Source of the DNA: Pseudomonadota bacterium | Lineage (GTDB): Bacteria > Chloroflexota > UBA6077 > JAJPHF01 | Length of the DNA: 64,000 nt | Direction: 5' to 3' | NCBI GenBank assembly: GCA_021325365.1 | Contig: JAJPHF010000032.1 | Location: 1-64,000, forward strand | Shown here: positions 26,363-33,488 of the stretch, in pieces | Layout: every line of letters begins with the position of its first letter | How positions within the stretch are numbered: position 1 is the first letter of the stretch | Translations under genes and position numbers: made by a program | The notes under the pieces: model-generated | What the model was told of the DNA's origin: nothing | What the model saw: only the letters and a program-made list of their open reading frames with translations | The model's database searches: none

Positions 26363-26842
26363 AGCCACCTCCAGCGCGAAATCGCGGCCCCATTGTAGCG
26401 CACCCGCTCCCCGCGCGGGGCCCGCCGCGCCGGCGTCGCGCGCCATCACGCCCAGTGGACCGGCGCCCCTCGCTGCGCCCTGCCAGGGGGAGCCACTGAC
26501 GCCGCTGCTGTGCTCTCAGGCCGGCGCCCCGCCGGTGCGCTCGACAGCACCGATCGCACCCGTTTCACGCTGTCTTGTAACCCTTTGCGCTCGATTCGCC
26601 GCCGTGCCCGGGCTACTTTCAGTGGCTCGTGCGATTGGTCCGACATATCTCCCACGCTCTTGGCATGAAAAATAGGTTGCGTCTCCACGCAACCTGTACG
26701 AAGATTGCTGTAAGCCGAGCGCCCAATGGCAGATGACGTGCCAGGTATGGCTTGCGTGGCCGAGACGGGGCAACTATGATAGTGCTCACCTCGCCCGCGG
26801 CCATAGCATGCGCAACACACGCATCTGCGTTGGGAGTAGGGA
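26363..26842. other. 480-bp intergenic region without recognised gene
   Basis: This gap separates the divergent transketolase operon and a receiver gene. Its right half is less G+C-rich. It holds one clear hairpin with a T-rich tail on the minus strand (26674-26695, tail to its left). The open frames crossing it lack ribosome-binding sites and protein-like composition. Confidence 0.5.
26674..26695 (-). terminator. Rho-independent terminator on the minus strand without an assigned gene
   Basis: AGGTTGCGT (26674-26682) pairs perfectly with ACGCAACCT (26687-26695) around a 4-nt loop. Read on the minus strand the stem is followed by ATTTTTC, a standard U-rich tail. No minus-strand gene lies immediately upstream (to the right), so the terminated transcript is unknown. 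Confidence 0.65.
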
Positions 26843-27232
26843 GTGGCCCACCCTCGTCCGGTCGTTCTCGTGGCCGACGACGATCAGTCGCTCTGCGACC
26901 TCCTCCACGAGTTCCTCGAGGAGGAAGGGTATACTGTCGTCGGCATGCGGACGGGCCTCGCCGCTCTCGTCCGCCTCGAAGCGGGCGGGATCGACCTGGC
27001 GTTGCTGGATTGGCGCCTGCCCGGCCTGACCGGGCCCGACATCTGTCGCCGTATACGGGCCGCGGAGCGAGCCGACGCACGGCGCTTGCCGATCGTCGTG
27101 ACCAGCGCATCGGGCCATCTAGAGCGCGCCGCCGCGCTGGCTGCCGGCGCGGACGACTACCTCGCCAAACCCTTCGAGCTGGACGACCTGCTCGCGCTCC
27201 TTGCCCGGCACCTACCCTCGCCCGCCAGCTAA
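26843..27232 (+). CDS. Single-domain response regulator (receiver)
   Basis: A 129-residue receiver domain with ADDDQSLCDLL, phosphoacceptor in ALLDWRLPG, switch segment VTSASG and lysine in LAKPFELDDLL. It has no output domain. The GTG at 26843 follows GGAGTAGGGA. No kinase is adjacent. A methyltransferase gene follows 99 bases later. Confidence 0.85.
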   Translation: MAHPRPVVLVADDDQSLCDLLHEFLEEEGYTVVGMRTGLAALVRLEAGGIDLALLDWRLPGLTGPDICRRIRAAERADARRLPIVVTSASGHLERAAALAAGADDYLAKPFELDDLLALLARHLPSPAS

Positions 27233-27331
27233 GCCGCTGGCCGTGATCGGATTCGGCCGCCGCTCGCCCGGCGAAGCCTTGCCGACAAGCGTCCGGGGTG
27301 CGACCCGCTAGCGCTGCACTGAGGAGTGCCC

Positions 27332-28123
27332 TTGCCCAGTTTTGACGAATGGTTCGCCGCGCTGGCGCGGGGGGCAGGCGCCACGTACGAGCAGGTGTGG
27401 TCCGCCGCGTTCGGGGCCAGCCAGCACATCGGCCAGCAAGGCTACCTGACCGCCGACGCGATAGTTGCGCTGGGACGCGCCGTCGGCGCGGGGCCTGGCA
27501 CGCGCGTGCTCGACGTCTGCTGCGGGCCGGGCGCCCCCGTGGCCCTGCTGGCGCGCCGGCTGGGCTGCAGCGCGGTCGGCGTCGACCGCTCGGGCGCGGC
27601 GCTGCGGTTCGCGGCGGGCCGCGCCGGCGCTCCCAGATACGTGATGGGCGACGCCATGTCCTTGCCCTTCGCGACGGCGGCCTTTGATTCCGTCGTGATG
27701 TTTCACAGCATGTTGGCGATCCCCGACAAGACCGCGCTCCTCCGCGAGGTGGCCCGCGTGCTCGTGTCCGGCGGCCGGTTTGGCTGCACGGCGGAGGTCG
27801 GCACGCCGCTCGACGGCGCGGAGCTGGCCAAGATGGAGCCGGACCCCCTGGCGCACGTGCTGGAGGAATCGGACCTGCTCGGCATGCTGCGGGGCGCGGG
27901 ACTACTGCCGCGGCGCGTCGACGATCTAACGCGGCAGCACGCCGGCATCGCCCGGCGCCTCGCCGATGCCATGACCGCGGCCCGTGGACCACTCGCCCGC
28001 GACCTGGGAACGACGGCCGTAGACGCGGTGCTCGCCAGCACACTGATCTGGGCCGACTTGTTCGAACGCCGCCGGGTCGCCGCCATTGCGATCGTCGCGC
28101 AGCGCCAGCCCTCCCCGGCGTGA
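27332..28123 (+). CDS. Class I SAM-dependent methyltransferase
   Basis: The 263-residue protein carries the class I motifs: VLDVCCGPGAPVALLARRLG (motif I), GVDRSGAALRFA (acidic loop), GDAMSLPFATAAFDSVVMFHSM (motifs II-III) and LREVARVLVSGGRF. Several small-molecule methyltransferases of the UbiE/SmtA type look like this; the substrate is not apparent. The TTG at 27332, six bases after GAGGAG, is preferred to the GTG at 27326, which lies within the ribosome-binding site. A strong hairpin follows. Confidence 0.85.
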   Translation: MPSFDEWFAALARGAGATYEQVWSAAFGASQHIGQQGYLTADAIVALGRAVGAGPGTRVLDVCCGPGAPVALLARRLGCSAVGVDRSGAALRFAAGRAGAPRYVMGDAMSLPFATAAFDSVVMFHSMLAIPDKTALLREVARVLVSGGRFGCTAEVGTPLDGAELAKMEPDPLAHVLEESDLLGMLRGAGLLPRRVDDLTRQHAGIARRLADAMTAARGPLARDLGTTAVDAVLASTLIWADLFERRRVAAIAIVAQRQPSPA

Positions 28124-28183
28124 CGGGATCATGCCTGCGCCCACGCGCCTACCTAAGTCGATGGCCATGATCGACTGGAACAT

Positions 28184-28240
28184 CGCCGCCGTAAACGGCG
28201 GGCCTGGCGACTAGACTCAGGCCCGCCGTTTACGGCGGCG
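28184..28240. terminator. Large bidirectional hairpin terminator
   Basis: A perfect 23-bp inverted repeat (28184-28206 with 28218-28240) encloses an 11-nt loop; one more T-A pair extends the stem. Each arm contains GCCGTAAACGGC, itself a palindrome. It lies between two convergent genes, the methyltransferase and the secreted SLT-like gene. Confidence 0.8.
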
Positions 28241-28272
28241 ACCGGAAATGTACTGGAACCAGGGGCATCTGC

Positions 28273-29109
28273 TTAGCGCCGGTTCGTGTTCAGGTGCAGC
28301 CAGGTCTGCTGCTCGTAGTGGTGCTGCACGCCCTCGCCCAGCGCCGAGCGCTGGTAGAGGTACGTCATAGCGTCGCGGTTGTACCAGCGCCCCGAGTACC
28401 AGAAGCCCATGCAGCCCCACTCGTCGCCGCTGCCGTACAGGCGGCCGTTCTGGCTGCGCACGTCGGGGTCGTTCAGCCAGGCCACCCGGCCCTCGAAGCA
28501 CTGGCGACGCGCGGCCAGCGTGTAGTCCACGTTGAACGCCGTGCTGATCAGCGCGGCGGGGTAAGTAAAGGGGTGATCCGGCGGCAGGTTGGCGCCCTTC
28601 ACCTGCATGATGCCCACGCTGGCGCAGCCGTTCGTCTCCGGCTGGGTGGGATGGCCGCTGTTGCAGTCGCCGAGATACCCTTGGTCCCAGCCGCTCTCCT
28701 GCATCGCCTGCGCCCGCACGGTGTCCGCGTCGAAGCCCCACTTGCACGCCGCCCACTGCAGGATCTCGTCCGTGGTGCCGCTGAAATCGCCCGTCACGCG
28801 CGCCGCGAAGCCACCCAGCGCCTGGGCCGGCATGCGGTAGCCTCCCTGGTAGACGTTCGTGTGGTTGGCCGTCTCGTTCTCGGGTCGCGGCTCGAACGAC
28901 GGGTCGCGGTGCTGGTCCAGGACCGCTGTACATTGCGCGTCGCTGGGCAGCGCGCTGCCGGGCGGCAGCGTGGCGAATGGGTAGCTGACCGGCGCCGGCG
29001 TGTCGTCCGCCGTGGCGGCCCCCACGCCGCCCGGCGCCACGCCCGCGGCGACCGGACTGGCGGCGACGACCGCCAGCAGCCAGATGGAGACGAGTAGCAA
29101 CGCGCGCAT
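28273..29109 (-). CDS. Secreted lytic-transglycosylase-like (SLT fold) protein
   Basis: The 278-residue protein has a signal peptide (RALLLVSIWLLAVVAASPVAAG). The mature part shows DEILQWAACKWGFDADTVRAQAMQESGWDQG with the putative catalytic glutamate in QESGW, then CASVGIMQVKG, equivalent to the SLT 'S-x-G-x-M-Q' motif. A region with NVDYTLAARR and GCMGFWYSGRWYN follows. SLT enzymes cleave peptidoglycan glycan strands. Several cysteines suggest disulfides in the exported protein. The ATG at 29109 follows GGAGGACGCCGC. Confidence 0.75.
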   Translation of the reverse strand: MRALLLVSIWLLAVVAASPVAAGVAPGGVGAATADDTPAPVSYPFATLPPGSALPSDAQCTAVLDQHRDPSFEPRPENETANHTNVYQGGYRMPAQALGGFAARVTGDFSGTTDEILQWAACKWGFDADTVRAQAMQESGWDQGYLGDCNSGHPTQPETNGCASVGIMQVKGANLPPDHPFTYPAALISTAFNVDYTLAARRQCFEGRVAWLNDPDVRSQNGRLYGSGDEWGCMGFWYSGRWYNRDAMTYLYQRSALGEGVQHHYEQQTWLHLNTNRR

Positions 29110-29253
29110 GCGGCGTCCTCCGTGAGCGATGACGGCCAGGCGTTGCCCGGCAGCGGTCCTGCCGCGCACTCATCGGCCATTAGCATAATCGGCTGGTGTC
29201 CGCGCGACTCAGCATATCGGGTAGCCTCCCTATAATGAACCGGAGAGGCGGAC

Positions 29254-29736
29254 ATGGACGACAACGGGAACCGGGTAGCCGACCGCGCGGCGCTTCAAGC
29301 GCGCCTCAACCGGCGCATCGCCTGGGCGCTCGCGCTCTACGGCGACACGATGCGGATGCAGGGCAAAGAGTGGAAGGGCGTCCGGGCGACCTGCACGCCC
29401 GAGCAGCTCTCGGCCTTCGTCGTGGACTTCAAGACCAATGCCTTCCGCACCTTCGTCCGCCAGGCGACGGGCGCCAGCAACGTGCGCGTCGAGTACTACG
29501 AGCTGGACCTCGCCAGCCACTCGCCCGACGAGATCGCGGCGGTGTTCAAAGAACGGACCCTCACCTACGACGCGGCGCGCGCCGAGTACGTCGTGCGCCT
29601 GCCCACGGCCTGGCTGACCGACGACTACGCCAACGTCTACCGCCTGCTCAACCCCCAGCTGGAGCACACCCTCGTCACAATCTGGCAGCAGGAGGGGTGC
29701 CCGGACGCCCCTGCCAGTCCCAATTCGTCCGCGTAG
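29254..29736 (+). CDS. Hypothetical protein
   Basis: A 160-residue soluble protein (DRAALQARLNRRIAWALALYGDTMRMQGKEW, FVVDFKTNAFRTFVRQATG, VEYYELDLASHSPDEIAAVFKERTL). It appears alpha/beta with no signal peptide or metal motif. I do not recognise the family. GAGAGGCGGAC precedes the ATG. It is convergent with an MFS gene whose stop lies 21 bases away. Confidence 0.55.
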   Translation: MDDNGNRVADRAALQARLNRRIAWALALYGDTMRMQGKEWKGVRATCTPEQLSAFVVDFKTNAFRTFVRQATGASNVRVEYYELDLASHSPDEIAAVFKERTLTYDAARAEYVVRLPTAWLTDDYANVYRLLNPQLEHTLVTIWQQEGCPDAPASPNSSA

Positions 29737-29756
29737 CCGCCGCGCTCGGGGTGGCG

Positions 29757-31046
29757 CTAGTCCGTGCGAGTGAGATGGTGGTGCGGCGGGGGGCCGGGGT
29801 GGCGGGCCAGCCAGATCAGGCCCGCGGTCACTACCGAGGCGACGGCAAAGAACGTGAACTCGACGTGGTAGGAGCCCGTCAGGTCGAAGCACAGCGCGCC
29901 GATCGTCGGCCCCAGGCCCAGGCCGACCATCGTGAACGGGTTCACAAAGCCGCTGATCGTGCCGTAGGCGCGGCGCCCGAAGTACTGCGCCAGGATGATG
30001 TTCGTCAGCGTGCTGCCGCCGCGCGAGGTGAGCCCGAACAGCACCGCGAAGGCGATGGCGCCCAGCAGGTCGCGCACCCACAGCAGGTACATGATCGCTC
30101 CTGCCGATAGCAGCGAGACCACCACGGCCATCATCCGCTCCGAGAGCCGCTCGGTGAACCAGCCCCACAGCCCGCTGGCGATCGCGCCCGAAAAGGCGTA
30201 GACGCTGAGCGCCGTCACCGCTTCCGTTGCCGGCAGCCCGACATCGGTGTAGTAGGCGACCAGGTGGAATCCGACGGCGGTGTTGGCCATCGCGGCCACC
30301 ACCCCCGCGGCGGTGATCAGCCAGAGCGTTGGCGTGCGCAGCGCCTCGCTCAGCGTCCAGCTTAGCTCATGGCCCCGCGTCGGCGGCGTCGGGGCCGCTG
30401 TCGCGGGAGGCAGGCTCGGAGCGCCGTCGGGCAGCAGCCCCATCTCCTCGGGCGTGCGCCGCAGCAGCATCGCCGCCGGCACGACGAGCAGCGTGAGCGT
30501 CAGCATGGCAAAGACGATGAAGACCGTCTGCCAGCTCGCGCTTTCGATGATCAGCTCGCCGCTAAAGGCCAGCACTGCTCCGCCGAGCGGCGTACACATC
30601 GCGATGAAGCCGAGCGCCCGCCCGCGCATGCGGCGAAACCAGTTGGTGGCCGCGGTCATCGGCACGACGCCGGTCAGCATCGGGGTGGTGAGCCCGCGCG
30701 CCGTGACGTAGACCGCGTAGAACTGCCATAGCTCGCCGAGCTGGGCCAGCGCGAAGTAAGAGCCCGCGAGCAGCAGCGCGCCCAGCGTCATGAGCAGGCG
30801 CGGCCCGTGGCGATCGGCCAGGCGGCCAAATACGGGCGCTACCAGCCCGGCCAGGATGGTGCCCAGCGTGATCGCGCCCGTCGTGGCCGTGCGGCTCCAG
30901 CCGAAATCGTCGGTCATCGGCTTGAGCATGATGCTCATGAAGAGCTGCGAGCTGCCGGCCGCCAGGAACGCCGCAAGCATCGCCACGCCGAGGATGTACC
31001 AGCCATAGAACACCCGTGGGCGCCGCGCCTGCTCTGTCGTGACCAT
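29757..31046 (-). CDS. Major facilitator superfamily transporter (oxalate/formate or monocarboxylate type)
   Basis: The 429-residue protein has twelve predicted membrane helices. It opens with RVFYGWYILGVAMLAAFLAAGSSQLFMSIMLKPMTDDFGWSRT, the signature start of OxlT/MCT-like carriers, and has GRLADRHGPRLLMTLG, the loop 2-3 motif A of the superfamily. A central cytoplasmic loop carries RTPEEMGLLPDG, also typical. The ATG at 31046 is chosen because upstream sequence to 31538 is repeat-rich and antisense to another gene. Substrate is probably a small organic anion. Confidence 0.85.
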   Translation of the reverse strand: MVTTEQARRPRVFYGWYILGVAMLAAFLAAGSSQLFMSIMLKPMTDDFGWSRTATTGAITLGTILAGLVAPVFGRLADRHGPRLLMTLGALLLAGSYFALAQLGELWQFYAVYVTARGLTTPMLTGVVPMTAATNWFRRMRGRALGFIAMCTPLGGAVLAFSGELIIESASWQTVFIVFAMLTLTLLVVPAAMLLRRTPEEMGLLPDGAPSLPPATAAPTPPTRGHELSWTLSEALRTPTLWLITAAGVVAAMANTAVGFHLVAYYTDVGLPATEAVTALSVYAFSGAIASGLWGWFTERLSERMMAVVVSLLSAGAIMYLLWVRDLLGAIAFAVLFGLTSRGGSTLTNIILAQYFGRRAYGTISGFVNPFTMVGLGLGPTIGALCFDLTGSYHVEFTFFAVASVVTAGLIWLARHPGPPPHHHLTRTD

Positions 31047-31079
31047 CCGCCCATCCCCCCAGCCGCCGTCTATTATGCC

Positions 31080-31230
31080 GGTTGCCCCCTCTCCTCCCTC
31101 TCCCCCACAGGGGAAAGGGGGGAGCCGGCTCCGCCGGGAAGGCGGAGCCGGAAGCCGCCGCCCCCTACGGGAGAAGTGACGCTCGCGGTATCCCGCGTCA
31201 CAGGTGAGGAGGGGGGCTACCGGATTCCAC
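31080..31230. repeat. Mosaic of C-rich/G-rich inverted repeats
   Basis: This intergenic stretch contains runs like CCCCCTCTCCTCCCTCTCCC and GGGGAAAGGGGGGAG. It has a perfect 11-bp dyad, CCGGCTCCGCC (31125-31135) and GGCGGAGCCGG (31141-31151), and a 7-bp dyad, GTGACGC (31176-31182) and GCGTCAC (31195-31201). Related blocks appear near 40.8, 50.1 and 58.0 kb. Confidence 0.6.
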
Positions 31231-31304
31231 TGCCGTCGCGCCGGCGGATCGGGTATTCTCTCCCAGAACGCCGGGTGGGGCGTGGCCGGCGACCGGGAGC
31301 AGGC

Positions 31305-32120
31305 ATGGCGGGAAGGTGGACGCACGGCATCTCGCGGCGAGCGTTCCTCGGCGCAGCCGCCGGCCTGGCGGGGGCCGTCGCGCTCGGCCCGACGCGCGAT
31401 CCCCCTGCCGTGGCCGCTCCGCTCCCCCAGGCCACGCCGGTCGTCGAAGTGATCGGCACCTCGTCCGGCGGCATCCCCCTCACCGCCTACTGGCTGGGCG
31501 ACGGACCGACGGCGGTCATCGTCCAGGGTGCCATCCACGGTGGTTACGAGGCCAACACCTCGACGCTAACGTTCCAGCTGCGCGACTACTACGAGGCCCA
31601 TTCCGACGAGATCCCCGCCGGCCTGCGCCTGGCGTTCATGCCCGAGACGAACCCCGATGGCATCGCCATCAACTCGCGCTTCTACTTAAGTGGCGTCGAC
31701 CCGAACCGCAACTGGGACACCGCCGACTGGGCGGCCGACGCGTATGACGGCGATGGGCGGTTCGTGCGGGGCCTGGGCGGGCCGGCGCCGATGTCGGAGC
31801 CGGAGACGCGCGCGATGGCGGACTGGTTCCTGGCGGTGCGGCCGGCGGTCGTGCTGCAATACCACAGCCAGGGCAGCTTCGTGGTCGGCACGCGCGAGCT
31901 AGCCGAGCCCTACGCGGCGGCGACCGGCTACCGCTTGCCCACGCCGGGCGGCGGCCTCAGCGGCCTGCTCCCCTACCGCGCCACGGGCACCCTGGGCCGC
32001 TGGCTGACCGACCACGGCCTTGGCTCGGTGCTCGTCGAGACGGCCACGCACACCGATCCCGAGTTCGAGCGCAACCTGCGCGGCCTCCGGGCGCTGCTCG
32101 GCGCGGTCACGGCCAGCTAG
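31305..32120 (+). CDS. M14-family zinc carboxypeptidase-like protein, Tat-exported
   Basis: The 271-residue protein has a twin-arginine signal (ISRRAFLGAAAGLAGAVALG). The catalytic domain shows the zinc ligands in AIHGGYEANT (H and E with three residues between, a known variant of HxxE) and YHSQGSFV, the substrate-binding NPDG and DPNRNWDT, and the catalytic glutamate in VLVETATH near the C terminus. M14 enzymes remove C-terminal residues from peptides or murein peptides outside the membrane. The ATG at 31305 follows GGGAGCAGGC. A hairpin terminator follows the stop. Confidence 0.85.
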   Translation: MAGRWTHGISRRAFLGAAAGLAGAVALGPTRDPPAVAAPLPQATPVVEVIGTSSGGIPLTAYWLGDGPTAVIVQGAIHGGYEANTSTLTFQLRDYYEAHSDEIPAGLRLAFMPETNPDGIAINSRFYLSGVDPNRNWDTADWAADAYDGDGRFVRGLGGPAPMSEPETRAMADWFLAVRPAVVLQYHSQGSFVVGTRELAEPYAAATGYRLPTPGGGLSGLLPYRATGTLGRWLTDHGLGSVLVETATHTDPEFERNLRGLRALLGAVTAS

Positions 32121-32124
32121 CGGC

Positions 32125-32173
32125 GCAGGCGGGTGGCGCGAGCCCTGTCGGGCTGCTCGCGCCACCCGCCTGC
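32125..32173. terminator. Bidirectional hairpin terminator
   Basis: A perfect 19-bp inverted repeat (32125-32143 with 32155-32173; arm starts GCAGGCGGGTGGCGCG) lies five bases after the M14 stop and before the convergent amidohydrolase gene. The loop can also form AGCCC-TGTC-GGGCT. Confidence 0.75.
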
Positions 32174-32226
32174 ACTGGCGCGCGGCCGCCGGACGGATGC
32201 CGCCGGCCGCAGGGGGCGCGCGGCGC

Positions 32227-33411
32227 CTAGCTTGCCGTCGCCGCCTGGGGCGCGGCGCTCGTCGCCGGCACCTCCTTGATGCCGTACAGGCGCGCCGGAT
32301 TGTCCCACAGAATCTTGCGCTTGGTCTCGGCCGCGACGTGCGGGTTGGCCGTCAGGTCGCCGACCGTGCGGTCGGGGAACTTGTCCACGGCGTCCGGATG
32401 GGGGTAGTCGGTGGCCATGATGAGACAGTCGTCGGAGACGTACTCGGCGACGACCGGCACCAGCTCTTCGCCCGCCTCGCAGCTAATCCAGCACTGCCGC
32501 TTGAAGTAGTAGCTGGGCGGCTCCTTGGTGGTGCGGCTCCTCCCCATCGAGTAGTGCTCCCAGTGCTCGTCCATGCGCTCGAGCCAGAAGGGGAGCCAGC
32601 CGCAGCCCGACTCGAGGTGGGCCACCTTCAGCTCGGGCAGCCGCTCCAGCAGGCCGTCGGCGCAGAAGGTGGCGCAGGCCAGCATCTGCTCCAGCGGGTG
32701 GCAGGCGATATGGCGCGTGAACTCGCTGTAGCGGTCGGAGCCGGCCTGGGGCAGGATCGTGCGAGCGCCCTCGTGGACGCAGATCACCACGCCTAGCTCG
32801 GCGGCCGTCTCGTAGATCGGCAGGTAGTCGGGATGGTCCAGCTTGCGGCCCTTGACGGGATTGGGCCGCCAGAAGATGCCACAGAGCCCCAGGCCCGCCG
32901 CGCGCCGCAGCTCCTCGACGGCGAGCCGGGTGTCCTGCAGGGGGATCAGCATGACGCCCTTGAGCCGGGTGGGATCGTGGCTGCAGTACTCCGACAGCCA
33001 GTTGTTGTAGGCGCGGCAGATGGCGGCCGACACCTGTGGGTCCATGTCGCTCTTCCAGATGATGTACAGGCCCATCGTCGGGAAGAGCACGCTCACGTCC
33101 ACGCCCTCGCGGTCCATGTCGCGCAGGTTGGAAGCCGGGTCGAAGTCGGCGTCGAGCGCCTCACCGAAGACGGACCGGTAGCGCTCGTCGCCGCTGAAGA
33201 TCTTGTCATACTTCTCGTAGCGCCGCTGCTCGCCCTCGCCGGGCAGGCGGAAGGCGTCGGAGACCAGCTCGCCGTCGACCAGGCGGCGGCCCTGGCCGGG
33301 CCCGAGAATCTGCACGCGGCCGCGGAAGGGCGGGTCCATGTAGCGGTCCCACAGATCGGCGGGCTCGATGATGTGGCGGTCGGCGTCGATGACCAGGAAA
33401 CCATCCTTCAT
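32227..33411 (-). CDS. Amidohydrolase-2 family metal-dependent hydrolase (ACMSD-like)
   Basis: The 394-residue protein begins with FLVIDADRHIIEPADLWDRYM, the DADxH form of the first metal motif in amidohydrolase-2 proteins. Further signatures are MDREGVDVSVLFPTMGLYI, GVVICVHEGAR, LKVAHLESGCGWLPFWLERMDEHW and the final aspartate in IMATDYPHPDA. Relatives include decarboxylases and hydrolases of aromatic or lactone substrates, so the reaction is uncertain. The ATG at 33411 follows AGGGAG. It lies 77 bases downstream of the protein kinase gene on the same strand. Confidence 0.85.
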   Translation of the reverse strand: MKDGFLVIDADRHIIEPADLWDRYMDPPFRGRVQILGPGQGRRLVDGELVSDAFRLPGEGEQRRYEKYDKIFSGDERYRSVFGEALDADFDPASNLRDMDREGVDVSVLFPTMGLYIIWKSDMDPQVSAAICRAYNNWLSEYCSHDPTRLKGVMLIPLQDTRLAVEELRRAAGLGLCGIFWRPNPVKGRKLDHPDYLPIYETAAELGVVICVHEGARTILPQAGSDRYSEFTRHIACHPLEQMLACATFCADGLLERLPELKVAHLESGCGWLPFWLERMDEHWEHYSMGRSRTTKEPPSYYFKRQCWISCEAGEELVPVVAEYVSDDCLIMATDYPHPDAVDKFPDRTVGDLTANPHVAAETKRKILWDNPARLYGIKEVPATSAAPQAATAS

Positions 33412-33488
33412 GCGCGGAACTCCCTTCACGGCGCGCTGGGCAGCATCCTCATGCCTGTTCGGATGCTAAGGTGCGGGCCGGCGCGCTG

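Noticed and set aside
26446..26820. A 124-codon minus-strand frame across the gap before the receiver gene.
   Set aside because: It has no ribosome-binding site and crosses the clear minus-strand terminator, so it is unlikely to be translated.
30807..31304. An upstream extension of the M14 peptidase frame.
   Set aside because: It crosses repeats and the MFS gene on the other strand; the twin-arginine signal at 31305 marks the real start.
31047..31538. An N-terminal extension of the MFS protein on the minus strand.
   Set aside because: It is antisense to the M14 gene and repeat-derived; the carrier signature begins just after the ATG at 31046.
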